Assembly: GCF_018866325.1 (NCBI RefSeq)
Contig: NZ_CP076457.1
Span: 7,165,001 to 7,229,000 of the forward strand
Length of the DNA stretch: 64,000 nucleotides
Reading direction: 5' to 3'
DNA from: Streptomyces sp. YPW6
GTDB lineage: Bacteria; Actinomycetota; Actinomycetes; Streptomycetales; Streptomycetaceae
The notes below the pieces were generated by a model that saw nothing but the letters and a program-made list of their open reading frames with translations, ran no database searches and was not told the DNA's origin. The position numbers were made by a program, and so were the translations under genes. This document shows, in pieces, positions 17,299 through 26,940 of this stretch (position 1 is its first letter; every line of letters starts with the position of its first letter).

Positions 17299-18092
17299 GC
17301 CCCCGGCCCGAGGGGGACGACGGGTACGGCGCTCCGTACAGCGCGCTCGCCCAGGTCTACGACCGGTGGATGGCCGCCGACCGCGTGCCGTACGACCAGT
17401 GGTTCAGTTTCACGGGGAAACGATTCGCCGATTCCGGTGGTGAGGTGCGGAGCGTTCTCGACGTCGCCTGCGGCACCGGTATGACGATCAAAGCGCTTCA
17501 GGAGCACGGCTTCGAGGTCACCGGAGTCGACGCGTCCCCCTCGATGCTGGACGTCGCCCGCACCCGCACCGCCCCCGGCACCGAACTGCTCTGCCTGTCC
17601 GTCCCCGACGAGCGGCTCGCGGAGCTGGGTCCCTTCGACGCCGCCCTCGTCTGCTTCGACGGCGCGAACTACCTGACGGGCCAGGACGCCCTCCCCACGG
17701 CGCTGCACCAGCTCGCCCGCGCGCTCAGGCCGGGCGGGGTGCTCGTGTTCGACCTGAGCACCCGGCGCACCTTCGAGGAGATCGCCGCCCTCGGTGAATT
17801 CGGCGAGGACTTCGGTGACTTCGCCTACATCTGGAACACCCGGCACAAGCCGGACACCCCCGCCTACGAGTACCTCGTGTCGCTCTTCGTGCCCGAGGGC
17901 GAGCTGTTCCGGAGGTCAGTCGAGCGGCACGCGCAACGCCACTTCACCCGTGACGAGGTCCAAAGCGCCCTGCGCGACACCGGGTTCACCGACATCACGG
18001 TCTCGGACAACTACACCGAACGTGAGGCGACCGACGCCACCCGGCGCGAGACCTGGACCGCCCGCCGCGCGACCCGCTCCCTGCCACGATGA
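17295..18092 (+). CDS. class I SAM-dependent methyltransferase
   Basis: 265-aa methyltransferase. Motif I is VLDVACGTGMT and the acidic residue ending strand 2 is in VTGVDAS; FDAALVCFDGANYLTG and a LRPGGVLVFDLST block follow. This is the small-molecule type rather than RNA or protein type. GTG at 17295 overlaps the SDR stop by 4 nt, so expression is coupled to the reductase. It ends 17 nt before the ScyD/ScyE-like gene. The acceptor molecule cannot be predicted. Confidence 0.88.
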   Translation: MSPRPEGDDGYGAPYSALAQVYDRWMAADRVPYDQWFSFTGKRFADSGGEVRSVLDVACGTGMTIKALQEHGFEVTGVDASPSMLDVARTRTAPGTELLCLSVPDERLAELGPFDAALVCFDGANYLTGQDALPTALHQLARALRPGGVLVFDLSTRRTFEEIAALGEFGEDFGDFAYIWNTRHKPDTPAYEYLVSLFVPEGELFRRSVERHAQRHFTRDEVQSALRDTGFTDITVSDNYTEREATDATRRETWTARRATRSLPR

Positions 18093-18109
18093 CGCCCAGG
18101 AGGCTCTGA

Positions 18110-19201
18110 ATGCTGCGCCGTTTGTGCACCGCCACGCTCGCCACCGCGATGTTCTGCGGTTTGATGACCGGCGCCGCCTCCCCGGCCGGGGCCGGCGGGC
18201 GGCTCGACGTGGTCGCCGAGAACCTGGTGACCCCGCGCGGCCTCACCTGGGACGCCCGCGCCGGGCGCGTCCTGGTCACCGAGGCGGGCCGGGGCGGGTC
18301 CGCCCCGTGCGCGCCCGGCGTGGGGGGCTACCCGGCCTGCTTCGGCGCCACCGGGGCCATCACCGCCTACACCCCCGGGAAGAAGCACGGGACCAAGCGC
18401 ATCGCCACCGGTCTCCCCTCGGTGATCAACGAGTTCAGTGTGCTCGGACTGCATGACATCGACGCGAGCCACGGCCGGATCTCCGTCGTCTTCGGCCTCG
18501 GTGGCGAGATGGCCACACGCGACGGGCTGGGCCCCGCCGCGCGGGGTCTCGCACAGACCGGCACCATCGACCGGAAGGGCCGACTCCACCCGGTGGGGGA
18601 CCTTCTCGCGTTCGAAGAGCGGTACAACCCGCACCGCGCGGACGTCAACGCCAACGCGTACGGCCTGGTCCGGGTGCCGGGCGGAGTCCTGGTCGCGGAG
18701 GCCGGCGGCAACACCATCCTCTCGGTGACCGACAGGGGATCGGTCCGTATGGTGGCCCCGATGCCCGACCAGATCGTTGACGGAAAGCCGCTCGAATCCG
18801 TGCCGTCGGCCATCGTCCGGGGCCCCGACGGGGCCTTCTACATCAGCGAGTACAGCGGCGAGCCCACCCAGCTGGGCAAGGCCCGGATCTGGCGTATGGC
18901 GCCCGGACGGAAGCCGGTCGTGGTGACGAGCGGGTTCACCGGCGTCATCGACCTCGCCTTCGACCGCCAGGGGCGGATGCTGGTGCTCGAACTGGCGGAG
19001 AAGGGCTTCGACTCGCCCGACCGCACCGGGCGACTGGTCCGGGTCGAGTGGGACGGGAGCCGGACGGTGCTGGCGCGGGAGGGGCTGGAGCACCCCGGCG
19101 GGGTGACCGTCGCCCCCAACGGCGACATCTACCTGACCAACCGGACGACCTCGCTCGGCGAGGCGGACGGCCAGCTCCTGCGGCTGCGTCCGCGCCGATG
19201 A
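18110..19201 (+). CDS. secreted ScyD/ScyE family beta-propeller protein
   Basis: 363-aa protein with a signal peptide (LCTATLATAMFCGLMTGAAS..GAG) and a single propeller domain of the ScyD/ScyE family. Repeats of the form NLVTPRGLTWD, GLVRVPGGVLVAEAGGN, AIVRGPDGAFYISE and GVTVAPNGDIYLTN mark the blades. Family function is unclear; members are exported and found in many Streptomyces. It follows the methyltransferase by 17 nt and closes this operon, ending at a strong hairpin. Confidence 0.85.
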   Translation: MLRRLCTATLATAMFCGLMTGAASPAGAGGRLDVVAENLVTPRGLTWDARAGRVLVTEAGRGGSAPCAPGVGGYPACFGATGAITAYTPGKKHGTKRIATGLPSVINEFSVLGLHDIDASHGRISVVFGLGGEMATRDGLGPAARGLAQTGTIDRKGRLHPVGDLLAFEERYNPHRADVNANAYGLVRVPGGVLVAEAGGNTILSVTDRGSVRMVAPMPDQIVDGKPLESVPSAIVRGPDGAFYISEYSGEPTQLGKARIWRMAPGRKPVVVTSGFTGVIDLAFDRQGRMLVLELAEKGFDSPDRTGRLVRVEWDGSRTVLAREGLEHPGGVTVAPNGDIYLTNRTTSLGEADGQLLRLRPRR

Positions 19202-19204
19202 CCC

Positions 19205-19250
19205 CCGGGCCGCCGGCGGGAGCGTCCACTCCGCCCCGCCGGCGGCCCGG
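19205..19250. terminator. bidirectional hairpin terminator
   Basis: Perfect 16-bp GC stem (19205-19220 with 19235-19250) and 14-nt loop between the convergent ScyD/ScyE-like and DUF899 genes. Confidence 0.75.
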
Positions 19251-19262
19251 AACCACCTGGCG

Positions 19263-20015
19263 TCAGGAGTCGCAGTGGTCGCAGCCGTCCGCCGCGGTCC
19301 GGGGGCCGTAGTCGTCGTGGTGGCGGACCCAGTTCATGATTCCGGCCTCCTCCTGACGCCCGAGGGGGGTCAGGTCCAGGTAATTGAAGGTGCCGTTGAG
19401 GAGGTCGGTACCGCGCGAGTAGGTCGAGTAGGTGTGGAAAACCCGGTCGTCCTCGCGGAGAAAGACGCTGAGGCCGTGCTGCTCGCCGCTCAGGGCCCAG
19501 GAACCGATCCCGGCCTCCCGCAGTTCTTCTTCTGTGCGGAAGTTGAAGAGAACGGGGGTCACGGATTCATCCATCGTGACGTGGAAATCGTAGTTGAACG
19601 ACGTTCCGTGCGAGGAGAACCACGGGAAATTCCATCCCATGCGGTCGCGGAATTTCGTGATGTTCGCGAGCGGTGCCCGGGATACCGCGGCGAATGAGGT
19701 TCGTGCCGCGTTCAGGTGCGCCAGGTGGCCGATGTTGTCGGCGAGGAGGGAACACCCGGTGCAGCCGGCGTCCCAGTCGGGTGCGAGCATGAAGTGATAG
19801 ACGATCAGCTGACCGCGGCCGTCGAACAGATCGACGAGCGTGGCCGGGCCGTTCGGCCCGTCGAAGACGTACGGCTCGGTGATCTCGACCATCGGCAGGG
19901 AGCGGCGCTGTGCACTGAGAGCGTCCCGTTCCCGGTCGAACTGCTTCTCCCGTGCCAGTAGTTCCTTCCGGGCTGCTAACCATTCTTCCCTGGACACAAT
20001 CGCCGGACGGTTCAT
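19263..20015 (-). CDS. DUF899 thioredoxin-fold protein
   Basis: 250-aa cytoplasmic protein of the DUF899 family, a thioredoxin-like fold. Characteristic segments are the N-terminal SREEWLAARKELLAREK helix, YHFMLAPDWDAGCTGCSLLAD with a C-T-G-C pair at the thioredoxin active-site position, FRDRMGWNFPWFSS and the C-terminal NWVRHHDDY. Redox activity is therefore plausible but unproven. The C-terminus carries another CDHCDS pair. It is divergent from the unbL gene and separated by 263 nt; no coupling to the cassette is visible. Confidence 0.87.
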   Translation of the reverse strand: MNRPAIVSREEWLAARKELLAREKQFDRERDALSAQRRSLPMVEITEPYVFDGPNGPATLVDLFDGRGQLIVYHFMLAPDWDAGCTGCSLLADNIGHLAHLNAARTSFAAVSRAPLANITKFRDRMGWNFPWFSSHGTSFNYDFHVTMDESVTPVLFNFRTEEELREAGIGSWALSGEQHGLSVFLREDDRVFHTYSTYSRGTDLLNGTFNYLDLTPLGRQEEAGIMNWVRHHDDYGPRTAADGCDHCDS

Positions 20016-20278
20016 TTCTGGCCTCGCCTTCGTCGTGCTTTCCCAGCACAGGGAACCCTACCGGAAGCGCCGCGGACGCAGCGCTCGGCGCCGACGGCGG
20101 CACTCAGTGCATTCGGCCCCCTTCCGGTGTTCGAAACCGTGCTCACGCGAGCCGGCGCGCAGAACCGGGAATGGGGAGCGCACATTTGGAGTGGACAGCG
20201 GACCGGAACCCCCGGGTACATTCGGCATAGTTTTTTCCGCACCGGCCTGCAGGCACCCAAACGAGGGGGTACCGCACA

Positions 20279-21250
20279 GTGACGGCTGGATTACGTGCGC
20301 TCCGGCGCAGAATACTGACCCCCGCCCTGTCCAACATCAGTCTGGAAGAGCGCGGATTCCGGGAAAAAGACCCGGCGGCCCGGGAACTGCTGGAATCCGT
20401 GGGGCGGAGCTTTCTCGAAGGCTACGGGCACATCGCCGAAGCGCCTCATTCGCAAGCCGCGGAGCCCCGACTGGAAGCGATTCCCAGGCAGTTCCGCGGA
20501 TTCGCCTACGAGGGTGCGGCCATGGCGTGCTCCGTCATGGACGCGCTGCCCGGCGGCAGAGGACGGCGCCTGAGCGGTCTGCTGGCCGGGCGTGGTGGCC
20601 GGCACGTCTACATGGCCTACGTGGGTGTCGGCTGGGCCATGGCACGGCTGCCGCGGATGCTGCACCCCGACATCCGGAAGACGGACCCGCTCCTCAGATG
20701 GCTGATCCTGGACGGATACGGCTTCCACCAGGCCTACTTCCACACCGGGCGCTACGTCCACGCCCAGCACCAGGAGCGGAGGCTGCCCTGGCCGCAGGGG
20801 CAGGCGTCCTACGCGCAACGCGCGGTGGACCAGGGAATCGGCCGGGCGCTGTGGTTCGTCGGCGGCACCGACGTCGACGCCGTACAGGCGCTCGTCGAGG
20901 CCTTCCCGCCGTCCCGGCGCGGTGACCTGTTCAGTGGGGTGGGACTGGCCGCGACCTACGCGGGCGGCGCCGGTGCGGACGAACTGCTGCGCCTGCGGGA
21001 GAACGCGGGCGCCTACCGGCCGCAGCTCCTCCAGGGCTCGGCGTTCGCCGCGGAGGCGCGCGAGAAGGCCGGCCTGACGGTCCCTCACACCGAGCTCGCC
21101 ACCGAGGTGCTGTGCGGAATGAAGCCGCACGAGGCGGCGGGTGTCTGCCGAGAACTGCGGCCGGGGGCGTCCGACCGGTCGGACGCCCCCGCGTACGAGA
21201 CATGGCGTCAGCACATAGCCGGAGCAATCGACCGCGAGGGAAGGAGCTAG
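20279..21250 (+). CDS. unbL: enediyne cassette protein UnbL/E3 (DUF1702)
   Basis: 323-aa DUF1702 protein, the UnbL (E3) member of the conserved enediyne cassette; SgcE3 of C-1027 is of similar length. It starts with RRRILTPALSNISLEERGF and contains the conserved FAYEGAAMACSVMD and GYGFHQAYFHTGRY blocks. Its biochemical role is unknown; it always accompanies the enediyne polyketide synthase. GTG at 20279 follows GAGGGGG. The first ~200 nt are slightly less GC-rich than the rest. It is the first gene of a same-strand run to 31123; the next start is 4 nt after its stop. Confidence 0.88.
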   Translation: MTAGLRALRRRILTPALSNISLEERGFREKDPAARELLESVGRSFLEGYGHIAEAPHSQAAEPRLEAIPRQFRGFAYEGAAMACSVMDALPGGRGRRLSGLLAGRGGRHVYMAYVGVGWAMARLPRMLHPDIRKTDPLLRWLILDGYGFHQAYFHTGRYVHAQHQERRLPWPQGQASYAQRAVDQGIGRALWFVGGTDVDAVQALVEAFPPSRRGDLFSGVGLAATYAGGAGADELLRLRENAGAYRPQLLQGSAFAAEAREKAGLTVPHTELATEVLCGMKPHEAAGVCRELRPGASDRSDAPAYETWRQHIAGAIDREGRS

Positions 21251-21254
21251 ACAC

Positions 21255-23162
21255 GTGTCCACCGTGCGATCCCGCCTCTATGCCAGGCTCCCCGGAATCG
21301 TCGCCGTCCTGCTCATGGTGGTGACCTACGTCGTGGTGCGCCCCGCGACCCCGTCCGCGGCACAGGCGGACGAACTGGCGGGCTCCTTCGCCTTCACCCC
21401 CAAGACCGTCGCCATGCCCGCGGGCCACGACCAGCAGGAGATCCGCCAGGTCAACAAGGCGTACAAGCACATCGAGGCATGGATCTCCTCGGTGGGCGCC
21501 GCCGTCGCCATGAACGACGTCGACGGCGACGGCTTCTCCAACGACCTCTGCGTCACCGACCCCCGGATCGACCAGGTCGTGGTGACGCCCGCGCCCGACG
21601 AACGCGGCGACCGCTACACGCCGTTCGTCCTCGACCCCGCCCCGCTCCCCATGGACGACCTGATGGCGCCGATGGGCTGCGTCGCCGGCGACTTCAACGA
21701 GGACGGCCACAGCGACCTGCTCGTCTACTACTGGGGCCGCACCCCGGTCATCTTCCAGGCCCGCCCCGGCCAGGACGCCATGAGCGCCGACTCCTTCGAG
21801 CCCGTCGAACTGGTCGCGGGCGTGGGCGGCGCACCGTACGACGGGCCCCGCTGGCACAGCAACGCGGTGACGATCGCGGACTTCGACGGGGACGGCCACG
21901 AGGACGTCTTCATCGGCAACTACTTCCCCGACAGCCCCGTCCTCGACCCCTCCGTACGGGGCGGTGTGGTCATGAACGACTCGCTGTCCAACGCCCTCAA
22001 CGGCGGTGAGGACCACATCCTGCGGTGGACCCCGGACGGCTTCGTCCCGGCCGAGGACGTGATGCCCCGCGACATGCGGATCGGCTGGACGCTCGGCGCG
22101 GCCGCCACCGACCTCGACGGCGACCACCTGCCCGAGATGTACGTCGCCCACGACTTCGGCACCTCACGCCTGCTGCACAACCGGTCGAAGCCCGGCCGTA
22201 TCGAGTTCGCCGAGGTGAAGGGCGCACACCACCCGCTGGTGCCCAAGTCCAAGCGGATCGGCGCCAGCTCCTTCAAGGGAATGGGCATCGACTTCGGGGA
22301 CCTGGACCAGGACGGGCTGTACGACATGTTCGTCTCCAACATCACCACCTCCTTCGGTCTGCAGGAGAGCAACTTCTCGTTCATGAGCACCGCCGCCGAC
22401 GCCGACGACGTGCGCGAGCGGATGCTCCGGGGCGAGGCGCCGTACGTGGACCGCAGCGGCCCCCTCAACCTGGCCTGGTCGGGCTGGGGCTGGGACGTGA
22501 AGATGGGCGACTTCGACAACGACAGCCAACTGGAGATCACCCAGGCCACCGGCTTCGTCAAGGGCCGGAACAACCGCTGGGCCCAGCTCCAGGAGCTGGC
22601 CACCGCCAACGACGGACTCGTCGCCCACCCCGGCTGGTGGCCCCACGTCCGCAAGGGCGACGACCTCGCCGGGGACCAGACCATGCGGTTCTTCGCCAGG
22701 ACCTCCGGCGGCGACTACGCGAACCTGTCGGACCGGCTCGGCCTCGCCGTGCCCATTCCCACCCGGGGCATCGCCGTGGGGGACTCCAACGGGGACGGCC
22801 GGCTCGACCTGGCGGTGGCACGGCAGTGGGGCGAACCCGGCTTCTTCCTGAACGAGAGCCCCGCCCCCGGCGACTTCCTGGGCCTGACCCTGACCCACCC
22901 CTCCGGATCACCGGTCGTCGACGCCCAGGTGACCGTGACCCTGCCCGACGGCACCCGGAGGGTCAGCCGCGTCGACGGCGGCGGCGGACATTCCGGCAAG
23001 CGCAGCCACGAGGTGCACATCGGCCTGGGCGAGCAGAACGCCTCACCCCTGCCGGTGCGCCTGAAGTGGCGCGACCGCTCCGGCACGGTGCACGAGAAGG
23101 ACCTGAGGCTGGCCCCCGGCCGGCATGACCTCCAGCTTGCGTCCGACGTCAAGGAGAAGTGA
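21255..23162 (+). CDS. unbV: enediyne cassette protein UnbV/E4 (FG-GAP/ASPIC)
   Basis: 635-aa exported or membrane-anchored protein. An N-terminal hydrophobic segment (GIVAVLLMVVTYVVV) is followed by FG-GAP/VCBS-type calcium-binding repeats with D-x-D-x-D loops (NDVDGDGF, GDFNEDGHSD, DFDGDGHED, DLDQDGLYD, DFDNDSQLE, DSNGDGRLD). The C-terminus is a UnbV/ASPIC domain (residues about 530-630). Size and layout match UnbV (E4) of enediyne clusters; its role in warhead biosynthesis is not known. GTG at 21255 has AAGGAG 8 nt upstream. Coupled to unbL and unbU. Confidence 0.9.
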   Translation: MSTVRSRLYARLPGIVAVLLMVVTYVVVRPATPSAAQADELAGSFAFTPKTVAMPAGHDQQEIRQVNKAYKHIEAWISSVGAAVAMNDVDGDGFSNDLCVTDPRIDQVVVTPAPDERGDRYTPFVLDPAPLPMDDLMAPMGCVAGDFNEDGHSDLLVYYWGRTPVIFQARPGQDAMSADSFEPVELVAGVGGAPYDGPRWHSNAVTIADFDGDGHEDVFIGNYFPDSPVLDPSVRGGVVMNDSLSNALNGGEDHILRWTPDGFVPAEDVMPRDMRIGWTLGAAATDLDGDHLPEMYVAHDFGTSRLLHNRSKPGRIEFAEVKGAHHPLVPKSKRIGASSFKGMGIDFGDLDQDGLYDMFVSNITTSFGLQESNFSFMSTAADADDVRERMLRGEAPYVDRSGPLNLAWSGWGWDVKMGDFDNDSQLEITQATGFVKGRNNRWAQLQELATANDGLVAHPGWWPHVRKGDDLAGDQTMRFFARTSGGDYANLSDRLGLAVPIPTRGIAVGDSNGDGRLDLAVARQWGEPGFFLNESPAPGDFLGLTLTHPSGSPVVDAQVTVTLPDGTRRVSRVDGGGGHSGKRSHEVHIGLGEQNASPLPVRLKWRDRSGTVHEKDLRLAPGRHDLQLASDVKEK

Positions 23163-23167
23163 TCGCG

Positions 23168-24142
23168 ATGACCGAGGCATCCACCACACCCCCACGGCAC
23201 GATCCGAAGATCGTCACCGCGCTGCGCCGGTTCGCCATCTCGATCACCGTGCTCAACATCGCCGGCTACACCGTGCTCGGCTTCGAACAGCCCTGGTTGT
23301 GGCCCTTCATCGCCGTCGCCGTCGCCTACGCGGTCGAGACGTTCCTGGAATACGTCGGAGCCCGGGTCGAGGAACGCCGTCCGCGCTACGCCGGAGGCGG
23401 GGCGAAGGGAGTGATGGAGTTCCTGTACCCCAGCCACATCACCGCCCTCGCCGTCAACATGCTGCTCTACGTGAACGACCGGCTGTGGGTGATGGTCCTC
23501 GGGGTTGTCATCGCGGTCTCCGCCAAGTGGGTCCTGCGCGCACCGGTACGGGGCAAGCCCCGGCACTTCATGAACCCGTCCAACTTCGGCATCGCGGTGG
23601 TGCTGCTGCTGTTCCCCTGGGCCAGTATCGCGCCCCCGTACCAGTTCACCGAGTACACCGACGGGGCGGTCGACTGGATCATCCCCGCGGTGATCGTCAC
23701 CCTGGGGACCCTGCTCAACGCGAAGCTCACCGGACGCATGTGGCTGATCGGCGGATGGCTGGCGGCCTTCGTGCTCCAGGCCGTACTGCGGGGGGTGCTC
23801 TTCGACACCGCGATCCCTCCGGCCCTGGGCATGATGACCGGGGTGGCCTTCGTGCTCTTCACCAACTACATGGTCACCGACCCCGGCACCACGCCGTCGC
23901 GGCCCGTCGCCCAGGTCGCCTTCGGCGGCGGCGTCGCCGTCACGTACGGGGTCATGACCGGACTGGGCATCGCGTACGGCCTGTTCTTCGCCACCGCCGT
24001 CGTGTGCCTGGTGCGCGGCGGCTACCTCTGGCTGGTGCACCTGCGTACCGAGACGGCCGGGACGGCTCCCCCCGCCCCGGTGCAGGCCGTCGAGGCCCGT
24101 GATGTCTCGTCGGAGACCGGGAAGGCACCGGTGGCGGCATGA
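23168..24142 (+). CDS. unbU: enediyne cassette membrane protein UnbU/E5
   Basis: 324-aa polytopic membrane protein with about eight to nine helices and an RnfD-like character, matching UnbU (E5) in length and position. Conserved-looking stretches are KPRHFMNPSNFGIAVVLLLFPW and MVTDPGTTPSRP. Role unknown. ATG at 23168 was chosen because AAGGAG (23151-23156) is 11 nt upstream; the alternative GTG at 23159 overlaps the previous stop but sits too close to that site. Its stop overlaps the start of the KS-AT gene (ATGA), so translation is coupled to the polyketide synthase. Confidence 0.88.
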   Translation: MTEASTTPPRHDPKIVTALRRFAISITVLNIAGYTVLGFEQPWLWPFIAVAVAYAVETFLEYVGARVEERRPRYAGGGAKGVMEFLYPSHITALAVNMLLYVNDRLWVMVLGVVIAVSAKWVLRAPVRGKPRHFMNPSNFGIAVVLLLFPWASIAPPYQFTEYTDGAVDWIIPAVIVTLGTLLNAKLTGRMWLIGGWLAAFVLQAVLRGVLFDTAIPPALGMMTGVAFVLFTNYMVTDPGTTPSRPVAQVAFGGGVAVTYGVMTGLGIAYGLFFATAVVCLVRGGYLWLVHLRTETAGTAPPAPVQAVEARDVSSETGKAPVAA

Positions 24143-26940
24143 CCCGGGTAGCGATCGTCGGCATGGCCTGCCGGTTCCCGGACGCCGCGTCGCCCCGCGA
24201 GCTGTGGGAGAACGCGGTGGCCGGCCGGCGCGCCTTCCGCCGCATCCCCGACGTCCGCATGCGGCTGGACGACTACTGGGATCCGGACCCGGCCGCCCCC
24301 GACCGGTTCTACGCGCGTACGGCCGCCGTCCTGGAGGGCTACGCCTTCGACCGCGTCGCGCACCGGGTCACCGGCAGCACCTACCGCTCGACGGACCTCA
24401 CCCACTGGCTCGCCCTGGAGACCGCGGGCCGGGCGCTGGCCGACGCCGGGTTCCCGGAGGGAGGCGGCCTGCCCCGCGCCCGAACCGGTGTCGTCGTCGG
24501 CAACACCCTCACCGGGGAGTTCACCCGCGCGAGCGGCATGCGGCTGCGGTGGCCCTACGTCCGCCGGGTGCTCGCGGCGGCCCTCCGCGGCGAGGGCTGG
24601 GACGACGACCGGCTCGCCGGGTTTCTCGACGGCGTCGAGAAGACCTACAAGCAGCCGTTCCCCGCGATCGACGAGGACTCGCTCGCCGGAGCCCTGTCGA
24701 ACACCATCGCCGGCCGCATCTGCAACCACTTCGGTCTGGGCGGCGGCGGCTACACCGTCGACGGAGCGTGCTCCTCCTCGCTGCTCTCGGTCACCTCCGC
24801 CGCCGGATCCCTGCTGAGCGGGGACCTCGACGTCGCGGTCGCCGGCGGTGTCGACCTGTCCATCGACCCGTTCGAGATCGTGGGCTTCGCCAAGACGGGG
24901 GCCCTGGCCCGGTCCGAGATGCGGGTCTACGACCGCGGCTCCAACGGATTCTGGCCCGGTGAGGGCTGCGGCATGGTCGTGATGATGCGCGAGGAGGACG
25001 CCCGCGCGGCCGGCCTGCGCCGCTACGCCACGATCGCCGGCTGGGGCGTCTCGTCCGACGGGCAGGGAAGCATCACCCGCCCCGAGTCGGGCGGCTACCG
25101 GCTGGCCCTGGCACGCGCCTACGAACGGGCCGGGTTCGGCATCGAAACCGTCCCCTTCTTCGAGGGGCACGGCACCGGCACCCCGGTGGGCGACGCCAAC
25201 GAACTCGGCGCGCTCACCGCCGCCCGTACGGAGGCCGACCCCGGCGCACCGGCCGCCGCCATCAGCTCCGCCAAGGCCATGATCGGCCACACCAAGGCCG
25301 CCGCCGGGGTCGCCGGACTGATCAAGGCCGTGATGGCGGTGGACGCGCGCCTGCTGCCTCCCACCATCGGCTGCCAGGAGCCGCACCCCCTGCTCACCGG
25401 ACCCGGGGCGGGCCTGCGCGCGCTGCGCAGCGCCGAGCCCTGGCCGCAGGACATGCCGCTGCGCGCCGGGGTCACCGCGATGGGCTTCGGCGGCATCAAC
25501 ACCCATGTCGTCATCGACAAGGAGGCGCCCGCGCGCCATCGGGCGCCCCACCGGCGCCACCTCACACTCGCCGGCGCGCTCCAGGACTGCGAACTGCTCC
25601 TCCTGGACGGCGAGTCGCCGGCCGAGCTCCGCGAGCGCCTGACGAGAACGGCCGGTCTCGCGACCCGGCTCTCCTACGCGCAACTCGGCGACCTGGCCCA
25701 CTCCCTCCAGCGCGACCTGAGGGAACGGCCGTGGCGTGCGGCCGCGGTGGTCACCTCGCCGGACGACGCGGAACGCCGGCTGCGGCAGTTGACCGACGCG
25801 CTGGAGCAGCACCCGGGCGGTCTGGTCCCGGTCGACGACCGGGCCTTCATCGGGTGCGTGAGCGACGAGGCCGCGAGCATCGGCTTCCTCTTCCCCGGGC
25901 AGGGCTCCGGCCGCGGCACCGACGGCGGCGCCCTCCGCCGGCGCTTCGCGCAGGCCGCCGAGGTCTACGAACGGGCCGGGCTGTCCGGCGCCGGGGACCC
26001 GGTGGCGACCGAGGTGGCGCAGCCGAGGATCGTCGCCGCCGCCACCGCCGGACTGCGCGTGCTCGACTGGCTGGGCATCGAGGCCGATGCGGCCGTCGGG
26101 CACAGCCTGGGCGAACTCGTCGCGCTGCACTGGGCGGGAGCCCTGGACGAGGCGCGGCTGTCGGAGGCGGCCCGGGTACGCGGCGAGGCCATGGCCACGC
26201 ACGGCGAGCCCGGCACCATGGCGTCCCTCGCGGCGCCACCCGAGCGCGTGCGGACGCTGACGCGTGGCCTCGACGTGGTCATCGCGGGATACAACGGCCC
26301 CGAGCGGACGGTCGTGGCCGGAACGGCCGACGCCGTGGCCGCCGTGACGGAGCGGGCCACGGGGCAGGGTGTCGGCTGCACGCCGCTCGCGGTGTCCCAC
26401 GCCTTCCACTCCCCGCTGGTCGCACCGGCCGCCGAGGTCTTCGGGGCCTGGCTGGAGGAGGTCCGCTTCGGACCGGTCCGGGGCCGGGTGCTGTCCACCG
26501 TGACCGGCCGCGAGCTGGCGCGGGACACCGACCTCCGCGAGCTGCTGCACCGGCAGATCGTCGAGCCGGTGCTCTTCACCCGGGCCGTCCAGGAGGCGGG
26601 CCGGGACGTCGGCCTGTTCGTGGAGGTGGGGCCCGGTCAGGTGCTCAGCTCCCTGGCCACCGGTGCGACAGGCGTTCCGTCCGTCGCGCTGGACACGGAC
26701 GAACAGTCCCTGCGCGGTCTGCTCCGGGTCGCCGGAGCCGCGTACGTGATCGGTGCCCCCGTGATGCACGAGCGCCTGTTCGCCGACCGGCTCACCCGGC
26801 CCCTCGACACCGACGCCGAGTTCGACTTCCTGGCGAGCCCCTGTGAGAGTGTCGCGCCCGACGGCCTGGCGGCCGTGGCGCGCGCGGGGAGCGGACCGCC
26901 GACGGGGCCGGGCCGGCCGCCGGCGCACCGCCGCGCGTGA
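24139..26940 (+). CDS. pksE: enediyne polyketide synthase, N-terminal half (KS-AT)
   Basis: 933-aa iterative type I synthase half. Residues 1-~460 are a ketosynthase with catalytic Cys211 (VDGACSSSLL), His344 (EGHGTGTPVGD) and His384 (AMIGHTKAAAG). An acyltransferase follows, with GQGSGRG from residue 587, nucleophile Ser656 (VGHSLGE) and VSHAFHSPLV near 755. The end of the AT region carries the FLASPCE segment, then a Gly/Pro/Arg linker and stop. A canonical PKSE continues from here into ACP; here the ACP begins in the next frame, starting at an overlapping GTG. With the next gene it totals 1,953 aa, the normal PKSE length. Expected product is a linear C15 polyene precursor. Confidence 0.93.
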   Translation: MTRVAIVGMACRFPDAASPRELWENAVAGRRAFRRIPDVRMRLDDYWDPDPAAPDRFYARTAAVLEGYAFDRVAHRVTGSTYRSTDLTHWLALETAGRALADAGFPEGGGLPRARTGVVVGNTLTGEFTRASGMRLRWPYVRRVLAAALRGEGWDDDRLAGFLDGVEKTYKQPFPAIDEDSLAGALSNTIAGRICNHFGLGGGGYTVDGACSSSLLSVTSAAGSLLSGDLDVAVAGGVDLSIDPFEIVGFAKTGALARSEMRVYDRGSNGFWPGEGCGMVVMMREEDARAAGLRRYATIAGWGVSSDGQGSITRPESGGYRLALARAYERAGFGIETVPFFEGHGTGTPVGDANELGALTAARTEADPGAPAAAISSAKAMIGHTKAAAGVAGLIKAVMAVDARLLPPTIGCQEPHPLLTGPGAGLRALRSAEPWPQDMPLRAGVTAMGFGGINTHVVIDKEAPARHRAPHRRHLTLAGALQDCELLLLDGESPAELRERLTRTAGLATRLSYAQLGDLAHSLQRDLRERPWRAAAVVTSPDDAERRLRQLTDALEQHPGGLVPVDDRAFIGCVSDEAASIGFLFPGQGSGRGTDGGALRRRFAQAAEVYERAGLSGAGDPVATEVAQPRIVAAATAGLRVLDWLGIEADAAVGHSLGELVALHWAGALDEARLSEAARVRGEAMATHGEPGTMASLAAPPERVRTLTRGLDVVIAGYNGPERTVVAGTADAVAAVTERATGQGVGCTPLAVSHAFHSPLVAPAAEVFGAWLEEVRFGPVRGRVLSTVTGRELARDTDLRELLHRQIVEPVLFTRAVQEAGRDVGLFVEVGPGQVLSSLATGATGVPSVALDTDEQSLRGLLRVAGAAYVIGAPVMHERLFADRLTRPLDTDAEFDFLASPCESVAPDGLAAVARAGSGPPTGPGRPPAHRRA

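Noticed and set aside
13701..19201. Assigning the MFS-SRPBCC-SDR-methyltransferase run firmly to the enediyne cluster
   Set aside because: It is separated from the cassette by a terminator and the opposite-strand DUF899 gene. Proximity alone is not proof.
20016..20278. Enediyne apoprotein or resistance gene in the gap before unbL
   Set aside because: No frame with a ribosome site or a secreted small-protein profile was found; the gap looks like a promoter region.
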